DNA from: Armillaria gallica
Taxonomy: Eukaryota > Basidiomycota > Agaricomycetes > Agaricales > Physalacriaceae
Length of the DNA stretch: 64,000 nucleotides
NCBI GenBank assembly: GCA_037576215.1
Contig: JBANDB010000006.1
Span: 496,001 to 560,000, forward strand
Direction: 5' to 3'
Within the stretch, counting starts at the first letter, position 1, and each line of letters starts with the position of its first letter. Below the pieces are notes generated by a model. That model was given only the letters and a program-made list of their open reading frames with translations, had not been told where the DNA came from and ran no database searches. Positions 27,171 through 40,304 of the stretch are shown piece after piece. A program made the position numbers and the translations under genes.

Positions 27171-29640
27171 TGGTGCAGAGTATGCGTCCAGGATTAGGCA
27201 CTTCCGCCTGTTTTCTCAAAGTCAAACGTATGCGTAAGGTAAAACACTCGCATTTTGCACGGATGTACAATGATTTTTGTTTCGCGCCTCCCTTTTATGT
27301 AAGATTTGAATATTTAGGCTCGAAGGACCGAACGAGGGGCTTGCTTCAAGATGAACGGCTAGGACCTGGGATAAGCAAGACCCAACACGAGCAAGGTATC
27401 AGAATCATCAACGGTGTCTGGAACGTATGCTAAAACGCGCATCTTTCTACATCGTCTGGTTGATACTATCAGTTCGCAGTCAAGCTTTTGGAGTATCGCT
27501 GCCACTGTCGAGTTCGAAAAGCGGTATGGCAGATGTCAAAGCGGAAAGTGCAAAAGGTGGGCCGCCTCATTCTGGATATACGAAAACTCAGCAACGTATA
27601 AGGGTCTTTTCCAAAGGCATGAAACTTTCGCTCTCTTCCTCGAGTGACAGATTCTAACCAGTTCATAGTTGCTGCACAGGAGAGCGCGTCTCTTGAGGAA
27701 AAAAAGATAGAGTTCCTAAACAGCATAGTTTTGGATAGTCTATCGTCAGCCAAGGACTCGAGCAAACGTACAAGAGCGTACGATATACGGCTGTTCACAA
27801 GAATAGAATGTCTTCACTTCAAGCCATCGAGCAATTACCACGACAATATCTCTGAAGAAATATACGACCTTACAGAACAAGGAAACCTGATGAATGGGAA
27901 TTCCAGCGAACTGTCGAAGAACCGTTGAGTTTCGTTTTCATGTCTGGTCTACATATGTGCTCATATTTTCTCGTACAGGATGGTTTATAGGCAGAAGACT
28001 GAAGCAGGGTATATCCTAAACTCCCATCCTCTCTCTCTCGCTTAATGTTTGCATCTACAGACATAAAGAATAAAATTTTCAAAGTGTGGAAGAATATCTC
28101 CCACCAAAGTTACCGACATTAACCAATCACTCATCTCGTTTTCCAGAAGGACTCGACAAAATGTCCAAGAAGGCTATAGACGCTTTCTGTGATGTCCTGC
28201 AGGACTATTCAATCGGACGACTAGACTATCAGTTCTCGTCACGGCACGCAGGAAAAGGACACTACGCGAACGTTCGTCATCCGGATGCGGAGAGGGTTGA
28301 CCTCCTCCTTGCCGGCCTCGGTGACCCCAAGGAAATTCTCACCAGCTAGGACGACGTATTTCACTCCAACGAGGAAGAACAGCAAGATTCCTTTGCAACG
28401 TACTCCCTTGTCCTTCTTCCCTTCCCCCTCATTCTGAACATCTGTCAGGATCATCGATTTGCCTGGATAAGGCAAGACCAAACTGCTGTTCGAGGCAGTT
28501 GCGCAATACTTCCTGATCTATTTCACTCGTTCAAACTTCTAAGGAGAATGTGAGGTGGACATCGGGGTCAGGCGATGTCCAATCGGTAGTGGAGACCGTT
28601 AACCCCACTCCTCAAAATATGTATGGGGCGAGGCGGCACGGAGAGCGATCTACGTCGAGGATGTACGTTCTTGTCTGCTTCCTAGATCTGGTTTCATCGC
28701 ACCGTCTGGTCCCTCTCGATGCTTGCCGCCGTGTCTTCCTGCTCCAAGCTTGTCCGCCAAGCCTTGCGAACTCGAAGGATCTCTTCGTCCCCATCGCAAA
28801 AGTAGCGCATTCGTTTACTGACGAAACTCTCCGCCATGCCGCCAGGAAATCCTTGTGGATAAGCTTTGCCACACCATCGAGGAAGTCCTGCATGGCCCCA
28901 GTGACTCGCCACGTATACTCTTCACCTTTGGTGTAGTGCACAATGCCACTCGTGTTTATTGGCTCTTCGATAGATATTCAATCTTACCGCGGATGCTCGA
29001 CATGGTGAATTTCTCCCTGCGGCTGAGGGCAATTGTGTGTGCGCCATCGCAAACGTCTGTGAGTTTATTGAATGCCAGTTCACTATCCCCGGTATCAGGG
29101 GTGTTTAGCTATGTGCCGAATGCCCTGCGTCTCCAGAATGATAATTTCACTGGCAGAAGAGTATATTCTCCGTCATCTGAAGGCGGTGTCTCCTAGGCTT
29201 CTTGATAGAATCAGGATGTGGTTGCTTCCTCGGTGAGTTACTGATGTGCTGTTATTGATATTTGTCGGATTTTATTGATGTCCAGACCACGACTTGGTCA
29301 ATCCTTTGGTTGTGGTGGCTTGAAGCATAACAGCCTCAATGGTAAACGTGCTCAGCTATATTTTATTGCCAAGTTTAATGGCAGTCATACTATAGATCCC
29401 ACGTTTACGAAGACAGTCTCCAGGCTCCTCTATCGGTGGATCCCTAGCACTCCTTCAACTCTACAACTTGAACGGAACGAATCCGCCAACCTTATTGAAC
29501 TGGGAGTCTCCCCTCTCCGTCCTTCCTCGCTCACCGATTTGTTTCAGGTGGAATGTGGACGACGATGTCTCTTTGACGGAAGTATATGGTACAGCATCGT
29601 CAGTTGCACTCCTTTGATCTCCTGATGTCAAGCGGGATCA
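27171..29640 (+). pseudogene. Unrecognised decayed gene(s), possibly a P-loop ATPase
   Basis: Several short + frames occur (27644-27928, 28086-28349, 28855-29196, 29275-29625) without an obvious splicing plan. At 28450-28490 the + strand reads RIIDLPG-stop-GKTKLLFEA, which looks like a Walker A motif with TAA (28468-28470) in place of the variable residue. 28086-28349 has a Met start and reads KKAIDAFCDVLQDYSIGRLD, which I do not recognise. The annotation as one gene is a guess; there may be more than one. Confidence 0.3.
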
Positions 29641-30182
29641 GCGACTTGCAAGGCATAGGAAAGGGTCAAGTTCGCTTGTTCGTGTTGTCGTAGACTCGTA
29701 GCCTACTCAATTGACCACTCCATAAGTCATGGTTCATTGTAATATATATTGAAACCCTATCAGGGGAATGTCCCTCAAAATCAGACGAAGCATTGATACC
29801 ATCACGTTCCGGATATGATAGCCAACTAGTCTAAGTACTATGAAGACCCTACGTCATTGCTGCTCCTGTACCGAGCCTTGCGCCTTCGGTACAAGCGCCC
29901 AGATGCCCATCATTGGCACGACTCTAAAACACAAATCTCGATTTCATGCCTTTTGATACGCGAGAGTAATTTGAGCTTACAACACCTGCAATGACCCAAT
30001 TCCATAGCGAGATGCCAATAGAGCCGTTATCAAAGGGCAGGACCGCCGATCCCGATCTACAATCCCGTTAATCCACCCGACACTTTTAGTGAGCACCCGC
30101 GCAGGTAAGATCCGTGCCGCGTGGCGACAAGTATCGGGAACATGGGACCCAGGAGCAAACCGACGAAAGAGATCTAAGAACA
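29641..30182. other. Stretch without a recognised gene
   Basis: No coding region, RNA gene or repeat shared with the rest of the window was recognised here. Confidence 0.4.
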
Positions 30183-30600
30183 CGTTTAGGTGGGCAGTAT
30201 CATAATACGGATATGAACGTGCTTACTGAAACTCCGTTCTTGATGATGGAAGGAACAAGCTCGAATACCAATACAAGGACGACCGAGTTCGAGACCGCAA
30301 TGCCGATGGGGATGATGTACGAAGTGATACGACCAGTGACGTTCGTACGAAAAGAACATACCCAAGAAAGTGTACCAACAAATGGCGGCGACCTGAAGAC
30401 GTGCCTGCCTTTTGAAGCTCTTTGATCTTTCAGATTCGACAACCTGCGCTCGATGGTGGATAGCTGGGATTGCTACTCCTGTGCTCGTCGCAGTCGCGGT
30501 ACGAGACTGCAAATATGCATCATCGAGAACCGGCAAGGACTGTTCTGGGGCAAGGGCCTTCAGGATAATGGAACCCACATTGGCAGGACGAAGGTATCCT
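30183..30600. repeat. Repeat T, copy 1a
   Basis: TTTCAGATTCGACAACCTGC, GCTCGATGGTGGATAGC and GAACCGGCAAGGACTGTTCT are shared with 31441-31560, 38190-38235, 42420-42470, 54025-54135 and 61010-61060. The - strand of the left part reads a hydrophobic stretch (SYIIPIGIAVSNSVVLVLVF), a possible membrane segment. The repeat's gene of origin was not recognised. Confidence 0.6.
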
Positions 30601-31145
30601 GGCACGTTCGAGAGTGTCGGGCCTGACTATCCTATCATGGTCGACGGTTGTTGTATGGCGCTGAACGTCCAGTACACCATCGAGCTGGCGACGGCGTGCT
30701 TGGATCTGAACCGGTCTTGCATCCTGATGACTTTGATGGCTTCGCACGGCTGAAATCTGCGCTTCCACAGCCCAAGTTTACCACGGGGGAAGGTACGCAC
30801 GGTTTTGCTGCCATCGCCTGCTTGCCGATATCGAAATTCCGACATGGAATACCCCAAGTACGGGTTCCGCAAGTTCATCGAGGGCCGTAACAGCGACATT
30901 CTCCAGCCTGACGTGATGGAAGTGGGAGGAATGACTGAGCTGGTCAAGATCGCTACAGGCAGCGGCATATGATATCCTTGTTGTGCCCCATGCCAGTGGC
31001 CCCTACAGCTACCATTTCGTCGTCTCGCAACCAAAAGAGTACCTGGCACACTCGCCTGATAGGAAATCGGGGCATCTGTGTTCGGCGACCTGTTCTTGAA
31101 CGAGCCTCTGCCGCGCGGAGGAAAACTGCGGGTGTCGGTGCTTTC
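30600..31145 (+). pseudogene. L-rhamnonate dehydratase gene fragment
   Basis: L-rhamnonate dehydratase (LRA3 type, enolase superfamily) acts in non-phosphorylating L-rhamnose breakdown. The + strand gives its C-terminal half across three frames: GPDYPIMVDGCCMALNVQYT (about 30617-30676), LHPDDFDGFARLKSALPQPK then FTTGE, a likely intron from GTACGC near 30795, EYPKYGFRKFIEGRNSDILQ and PDVMEVGGMTELVK, VVPHASGPYSYHFVVSQP, and VFGDLFLNEPLPRGGKLRV. Frameshifts lie near 30710, 30960 and 31075. The N-terminal half is absent. It sits exactly between two T repeat copies (30183-30600 and 31146-31640), which looks like an insertion or capture. It is not functional. Confidence 0.85.
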
Positions 31146-32291
31146 TGGCTGAGAGCATTTGTTGACGGAACGGCAGTGCTGGTTATCTGCATCGCGCATA
31201 GAGGAGAGACGACACGCGCCTATCTCTATGAACCCGACGGTGTCTAGCCTGTTGACCCTCCCACGATGTCGCTCAGACCTGCCTAGACAGCGTTCCACCT
31301 CCACAGCCACAAAACGACCTCCCTCACAGGACGACCATCTCTGCGACCTCCCGCGCATCCATCCCTCCGTGTATGCCATCCCGCACACCCCTCCCTCCGT
31401 ATATATTGGCCCCAGCACCGAGGTCAAATCCCTGCTTTAATTGAGTGCCAACGACCTGCGCTCGATGGTGGATAGCCTTGGTTGCTACTCGCGTACTCGT
31501 GGTCGTCACGATACGAGACTTCAGATGGACATCCTTGAGAACCGGCAAGGACTGTTCTGGGACGAGGTTCATGAAGGTGCAGTGGAGTCATTGTGGAAGA
31601 CGAAAGGTCTCTTGGCGCGTTCGGTAAACTGGGAGAGGATGCAGTTCGTGGGTTCTTCCATTGTCCAAATCTTGCGAACCTGGCGACTAGTGGCTGTGCT
31701 TTCCCTTTCTCCTTACTATATCGCGGACCGGTGTCGACTTTGCGACTGCTGCAAGAGGCTGCCTATCTTCTTTCGTGGATTAAACTCCAGGCGATATTCC
31801 TTCTTGTTTCCGGTTGATGGAGCTCGCAATGGACTGTCATGGTACGGCGCTGTTTTGATTCCTGGTGACGAGCCAGCTGAACCATTCTTTCCCAGGTGAA
31901 ATCTTGGTAACAACATGACGAATCCATCGTGCACGCATAAACACGACGACTTCAAGTTCTACCTTACCGTGAGATGGATGGAGAGCGACCAGTGGTACGA
32001 GGCATGGATCAATAGACGGGCGGAATTGTGGTGAAGAGAAGGCTGGATAGAACAGTGAAGATGTACGTTCGTTTATTTCTCTATCTCTGCGTCGTGAATT
32101 CACACCAGCATTGTCCAGGGAGCCTCGAAAGTCGTTCCCCTTGGCCTGTTACAGATGAGGAGATACGACAGGTCCTGTAATCGGTTAGACTTCTACACTT
32201 GTTCGCTCGACTTCTTCCACCTTGAAGCTTGAAGGTTCGCTCAGCCTTGGCTTCTACTTCTATGACGCGACAGCACTTGTACTTCTCCATC
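31146..32291. repeat. Repeats T (copy 1b) and X (copy 2)
   Basis: From 31146 the sequence returns to T (TTGACGGAACGGCAGTGCTG; GCTCGATGGTGGATAGC at 31462) and passes at about 31640 into X (ACTCCAGGCGATATTCCTTC, AGGGAGCCTCGAAAG). A 152-codon + frame (31441-31899) runs through the junction and reads RRYSFLFPVDGARNGLSWYG, but other copies do not keep it whole. The X end passes into the ATG of the next RVB2 pseudogene. Confidence 0.65.
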
Positions 32292-33900
<1,609 letters not shown>

Positions 33901-34116
33901 CGAAGAAGGCGACTAGACAGTAATGGTGGGGACGATGGCGAACTGGTGGTTGATTCTCGGTGAACCTTCAATGCAACAGATATTGCGTATCAAGCACGTA
34001 ACGGTGATGAGGAACCTGGCTGTCGAGCTAGAGTTCACGTTGCGAAAATGCAAGTATTCGTTAAAATATATATAGCTACTCGGGTTAAGAAGAGCTACTA
34101 CGCACTATGTAGCCAC

Positions 34117-35825
34117 TCAAATAAGAATATATCGACGCTTTTCAATAATACCCAGATTCTCTAACCGCCAGTGTTCTTCAGAAGAAATTATCAGCGTCGA
34201 CACTTTCTCAAACTTTCCCCCTGGCAGGCTTCGCCCAACCACCCAACCATAGTCCAAGTGAACTTAAATCTGCAGGTGTAAATCATCGCGTAAGTGTCTT
34301 CAGGTATCGGGGACGTGTGGGTGGCGGTGATCTCGAATCTGTGTTCTATCCCACCCTTGTCTTTAACAATCAACACTCCACGTCGATCACCCTCTTCCAC
34401 AACAGCCAACCCTAGCACCAACCCTTCAATGCACTCCGCGTCACACCAGTCTTCATCCCTAGCCTCATCCCAATAAACATCGAGGCAGTAATCAAGGAAG
34501 GCAGGCAGAGGCTTCGTCATAACCTGGTCCCACGATGGTCGCCATTTTTTGCCTGCATTTCCCGGTTCAGCACACAAGAAGAACAGCGACCCCCGATGCG
34601 ACATAGCCATCACATTCACGAGTGCTGTCCATGCGTCCTCGAGAGACTCGCTCTCGTAGTATGCTGGTATCGCCGACCCCATCAAAAATGCCAGTCCTGC
34701 AATCTTGTCCACTGGGTTCGTCGACACCCGTTTCCGCATCTCCTCCAGTGCCTCATGCATGTTCAAGACATGTACGCGTAGACTGCAGCTGCTTGTGAAA
34801 CCTGGTGAGTAGCTCAGTCTCATACTTTCCGTCCTTACACTCGGCATGCAGTGGTCCATCCGGTGTGTCCCCGGCAATCACCCTCGTCTTCCAACCTCCT
34901 GGAGTGTCCACGCACGTCTAAACCAAGACCGATCACTCTCCAAGTCACCTTCCTTCAACGTCAAAGGCCGACCCAGCCCACTCAAGTAACACACCACATC
35001 CTGTCTTGATACACTGCTCCGATGGTGGGCACGTCCAGCTTCCACTCCTCCGCGCACGTCCTCCCTCCGTCCGCCCACCTGTCTCAAACAGAGAACGTCC
35101 AGCCATGCATACTCCAGTCCGAGATTGAGCATCTCGATGCGGATCAGGTTGAGGTCGACATCCTTTGGGATGGGAACGGGCCATTCGTATCCGTTGATGG
35201 GTGTCCACACAACAGCACGATCCTTCTCGTCCATCCACGCGTGCGATATTGGCCGGAGCCACGATCTATTGAAATGAAGATCCATGAACCAATATGGCAC
35301 CACCCGATTGCTATATAGATCCCAGACACGTCGAGGTTGCAACCTTGGATTGACGATCCGGTTACCATCAAGTGCTTTTCGTCGCATCTCCCGGTCCTCC
35401 TCTTCCCGTCTGCAAAGTTCATCTCGTACGGTGCTCCAGTCATTGGTGTACCATATTCTGCGAAGGAGGCCATATATCAGCCCAAAGTCGTACCTGCTTG
35501 TGATACAGGCTTCAAGAAAGCAGGAGAGGGATGGATTGTCCAGGCTGTATGACGTTCCAAGTGTGGTGTTGAGTTGATCTAGGAAGCCCTGAATGCTGAA
35601 CGTAGCACAGGGAGTGTCAGCAAGGTGGGATGATATCACGCGCTCTCCGGTGTACGATCGTTGCTTCGGAACGATGATGGACGATTCCTCTTGGCCTGCC
35701 TCAGTGAAGGCAGAGATGGTGACTTTAGGAGGGTTCGAGGGATACTGAAAATATGTTAGCAATTTCCCTAAAAATTCCCTTCATTGATTTGCGGACTGAC
35801 TTACCCACCGACGCCAATCACCCAT
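34117..35825 (-). pseudogene. HET-domain gene copy 3, frameshifted
   Basis: It starts at 35825 (MGDWRRW, then GT-AG intron to YPSNPPKVTISAFTEAGQEE). The HET core is largely open (PISHAWMDEKDR, WLDVLCLRQVGG). A short stretch around 35040 is in a shifted frame (REDVRGGVEAGRAHH replaces the expected EEWKLDVPTIG) before the frame is regained at VVCYLSGLG. The frame is lost after WTLQEVG (34880), again around 34790, and near 34255 before the end. The proper stop would be at 34117. The product would lack the conserved C-terminal half. Confidence 0.85.
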
Positions 35826-36139
35826 GACGTTGCCGCAAAGCGTAACTTTGGTATACGACTTAGATAGTGTTCATGTTACCGTGATGAGTACTCGAAATGA
35901 AAGCAGCAAATCATACATACTATATCCTGGTTCAGAAGATGAAGTGAGCACCACCCAAGAAGGTATTCCGCAATTGACAACTCGAATCTTTTTAACAGCA
36001 CAGCACCTCCCAATTGATGCTTTGGGCGCTTATCTGTTCCCTTCAATTAGCGCGCGCCTTAGTTGGGTTGTAGCTGGGGTTATGCAGCCAGGCAACCAAA
36101 AAATTAGCTGATTGAAGACGGTGTTCCATTGAAATTTAG

Positions 36140-36890
36140 AGTCCGTCTACATAGAACAGACTTAAGATATGAGGCCAATAATCCTCGAATCCAGCTTTGA
36201 GCACTTTTTTGTCCTCCGTAAAAGTCAGAGATTGAATTTTTTGAATTGATTTAGTGTACATTATCCTTGGCGTCTTGTCTGGAATGGGACCATCGTCTCC
36301 GACAAGCCAGCAACGCACAGCTGAATCAAAGCGATAGGCCACCTTCAGCTCTGGCGCCCAGCAGTATGCCATGAACGCCAAAGCTCCTTACAGAGCGTGT
36401 CATGTCCCTTCGTAGTCGTCTAATTCGTAACTCAGATATGGCTGCACGAAGCTATACTGGTCATTGTGGCCTTCTAGTAGGAGCATTGATCATGGCGCTG
36501 TAACTTCGTTACCAAAGTATGAGTGGTTCAGTGTCAGGGTTCGAAGGTGAAGGAGAGAGGCTATTGCTTGGACCAAAGAATGATTGACTGCGAGACGAGA
36601 CACGAAGAGGGATGTGAGATTCTGGATGATTTCGAGGACCGAGCAAAAAATGATGTGCTCCATAGATCCGAGGCGGACCTCGGTACCATAGTAGTGGTGA
36701 CGCTCCCAAAATTTGTCGTCGAAGACACTGCGAACCTAGAGCTGAGCCGTTTTGACTTTCTGGGTGATATCATAGCGGCCGAGCTTGAGATACGCCACGG
36801 ACCTGCTCCTTTAGAGTCTCCAGAGTCCAGTCTTCTGAAGGTCGGCGTCTGCTTTTCTCAGTGATACTTTTGACATCGACGCTACGACTT
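36140..36890 (-). pseudogene. F-box-like pseudogene fragments, block C
   Basis: 36381-36136 reads the C-terminal part (PELKVAYRFDSAVRCWLVGD, DGPIPDKT), matching 57800-57690. 36740-36560 matches 58160-58030 (an ERHxYYGTEV-like string and FCSVxExIQN). The LRR-like middle and F-box segment present in blocks A, B and D are missing. It is a truncated copy. Confidence 0.5.
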
Positions 36891-36929
36891 ACATTCTGAA
36901 ATGCCCCAATTCCTCACATGTACTCTGCA

Positions 36930-37530
36930 CCAGTAAAATAATCCTCTGAAAATGCACGAATATCCACCATTTGGAAGTGAGTGGAACCCTGCGGCAGCGA
37001 AACGAGCCAGCAATGATGGCGATAGTGATGGCCAACGGTGGGTAGGAGGACGAGAGTGGATCGATAGTAGGAGTAGACCGTTGAAGATATACAGCGCGCT
37101 GGTGAGAGCAGTGAGAGTGCAGGACAAGAGGGTGATGGTGGCGATCGGCCCGATGTCCCCCGATGGGGCCATGTTACTGCATGGTCTTGGACAAAGTCGA
37201 TTCGCGTGCAATTACGTTGATTCTAGCTAGAAAAAAGGATCTATACATCCTGATTGATTAGTCTAGAGATACAGTGATGCAAGCTTTGGTCTCTGTAAAG
37301 ATACGATTATCGAACAGCGTGCTCTGCAGTCATGCCACCAAAATATCCGTGACCGAACAAACCACCTCTAAAACTCCCTTCCAGTAGCTTGACTCTGCGC
37401 AAACTCCACATAGCCTCTCCAGTCATCGAGTCTATCGCACCGAAAGTCAGTTCACCTATCCGATGCGAGTAAAACAGGAACGTACTCTAATCCACTCGGC
37501 GCCCCACCCCATATTGCCGTCATGACGTTA
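36930..37530 (-). repeat. Repeat W, copy 2 (inverted relative to 26638-27170)
   Basis: The - strand aligns with 26638-27170 over most of its length (CGATAGACTCGATGACTGGA, CAGAGTCAAGCTACTGGAAG). It reads FGAIDSMTGEAMWSLRRV and then GLFGHGYFGGMTAEHAV. 37211-36882 on - is open (SGDIGPIATITLLSCTLTAL, with a hydrophobic stretch) but not recognised. The two copies, about 10 kb apart and inverted, could mediate inversion of the interval. Confidence 0.6.
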
Positions 37531-37899
37531 TCAAATTCGCCAGCAGCAGCAGGGACACAGTCGTACGGATGTGTTGTACCAATCAACTTTCCGTGGAGGG
37601 GAATTCGTCCAAGGTCAGTACCGTTATCGGTAGGGCGTAGAGCCGTTGTTGAGGATCGGTATACGACGTCTAGTCTGACTTATCTGAAAATTTGGAAGCG
37701 GAAGATCGCTAGCAGACGCTAGCTTGCATAGGATATCCCTGGAGGATGGAAAGACCATCGTCACCAGACCGTTAGAAATTCAGAGAAATACATACCATAA
37801 TACACCGACATATTGATACCTGCCATCCTGTCACAGACGCGTAACAGAGCATAACCGATGGGTACGCGTCGCATCTCCAGGTTCACGAGAACCCTTATG

Positions 37900-38260
37900 C
37901 GCTCGAACTTGATAGTTGTCGACCAACCTCCTGTCATGACGTCGCTCCCTCCATACATACCTGCGAGCACAGTCCCAGACGGCGTTCTGCCACAAGACGA
38001 CCTCCTTCCTGCAAGACGACCATCTCTTCGACCTTGAATGACAGGGATCAATGGACCCATCCTGCGATCGTTCCGCCACTCTGAAAAGGTTCAGCCTTTG
38101 GATGAAAAGCAGTATCCATTGGTAGTACATACCCAAGAAAAAGCGCCAACAGACGGCAGTGAACAGAAGAGTGGCCTGTCTTCAGCGGCTCTTTGACCTT
38201 TCAGATTCGACGATCTGCACTCGATGGTGGATAGCGCCACCGTGACCCGACGGAGTCTCC
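37900..38260. repeat. Repeat T, fragment
   Basis: CATGACGTCGCTCCCTCCAT, TTTGGATGAAAAGCAGTATC and TTTCAGATTCGACGATCTGC are T sequences in their usual order. The fragment stops at about 38240, where it enters sequence not seen elsewhere in the window. 37531-37899 holds nothing recognised. Confidence 0.6.
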
Positions 38261-40300
38261 CAGTTGCCTGCATCATCACTGTCCAACCGATTCGCCCAGA
38301 GCAAGGACAGGGAGAGTAGCAACTTTGGTTTCTGTTACAAGTTCTTCAAGAGGACCACGACTGCACCACAACGCGTCGTCGTTCGTCCCGCACCATGCGC
38401 TCGACGTCGCCTACTATTTCAAGCTATTCCTCCAGACACCACCCCCATCCGTGACGATATGAGAGTCGCGAGTAAACGGACGTATGTGCAGTCCAGTTAC
38501 GGAGCTCACTCAAAAAGAAAGCGATATGATTGGACGCAAGTACACTGTTTCCCTTCCCATTGTTTATACTAGGTGGCGCAGAAGAACGAAAGAGAAGGAC
38601 AGCCGTGGCCGGGAGCAAAAGGAAGTACTGAAATCGGGATACTGGGTAGGTGCTCGAATCTTGTACACAATCGTGCGATGATGAAGCAACTCGGAAACGC
38701 GTCGTGCAGTATTCTTCAGCTGAGCTCTGAGCCAAGGGAGCAGTAGGGGTGATCAAGTTTGGTTATCTGGTGTGGCCCGCATTGACGATGACAGAGATAG
38801 AGACGAACGACATCACTCTTAACATGAACAGATGATTAGAAAATGATGGACGACGATGACAGTAAGGAACACACCATTCGCCGCTGCCTGCATAATCTAT
38901 CCCGAACCAGACTGAGATCTCACATAGCTGTCGGTACCCATGGTCTTCCCTTCAATTATGACCACCCGTTGGGGTCTCGATGAGAGTTACCAGGCGTAAA
39001 AAAGGGTTAGAGGAAACATTGACCTCGATGGTAGGAGCAAAGCAGATCAAGGAAAATGCCGAGCTAAACTACCATGACTTCCCGGTCTCAATTGCTGCCC
39101 TCTCGCTACCACCCACACACGACTCCGGAACAGAATATCTGGGACAGATTCCTCATTTCAGAGGTACGTCGTATTATGGTCTGGAGCAGATACTGAGATA
39201 GCTTGCCGCGCATCCTGTTGTCACCGAATAACTCATAGGAACTCGACGCTTTGAAAAAAGTGTAATTAACAAAAATATACTTTATGTGGATTTATACTTT
39301 GATTTTCTGCACGCCAAATGCTCGTCTAAGTTGGCGGTAGTTGTGATTCACTGGGATTTCTGTCGCAAGTTTCGCACACATCTGCGAGAAGGGCGAAAAC
39401 ACTCAGAGCTGTCCAGAGCGTCCACGGACATGTTCTCGCTTCCATATTTAGATTCTTCGAGGGAGCAATGGAGTCGAAGTTGAGAGCCATTTTTTGTTGG
39501 TTGCAGTTGCAGCGAGGATATTGTTCGGTCGCCGAACCTTTCAACACCCTTGCTATCTCAAGTTGTGAGTAACCAGTGAAGCTTGAACACAATGTTATCC
39601 GAATGCAGATTAGCATATCCCATATCTACTATATACACTCCATACAAGGACACGGCGCCACTGCTGGCCTCTCATGTTCAACCAAAGGAGGCCGTTAGTC
39701 TTTCGCATAGAGCGCTCCCCAATGGCGATCTCTTAACGAAAAGATCATCTACGCAGATAGGTCAGCTTCCGAAAAAAGAATGCACCACAAACACATACGA
39801 TCGTCCGCCAAATCTTACAAAGTCTCCCTGAGTAACCTGTCTGGCCATAAACGTAACCATTACAAGATTCAGGCACCTCTCGGAGAGCTTTGTACAGGTC
39901 CAACAGGCGATTCACCAAGCCCTTTTCGTATGTTTCGATGTGGACCTAACGTAAAAATCCTGGCCATAAATCGTTACAGAGGAATAGTAACAATGCGTTC
40001 CACTCATTATTCCATAAGCGCGCGCCATTATATTGAACACCAGTGATCTGTGTATGGACGCCATGACCGTAGTGCATACTTGCGGTCTTGAGATTGATAT
40101 CTTTGCTTAGAATTACTGGTGCGATCCAGCAGCCGCTCTTTGATTCCGGCTATAAAGGAAGCAGTGTTAGGATGACAAGTTCAAAGGCTAGTGCTGTCAA
40201 TCACAGCGTACCATAATAGCAAAACACCCTCAGAGCTTTCCGAACGGTGGCAAGAGCCTCTTTATCCTCAGGCTGTTTCGTGTCCTTTTTGCAATGCGAA
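38261..40300. other. Unrecognised, apparently single-copy stretch
   Basis: No gene was identified. Short + frames at 38484-38681 and 38980-39201 (ENAELNYHDFPVSIAALSLP) could be remnants of exons from another captured gene, since the stretch lies between two T repeats like the rhamnonate dehydratase fragment. This is conjecture. Confidence 0.35.
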
Positions 40301-40304
40301 CTGA

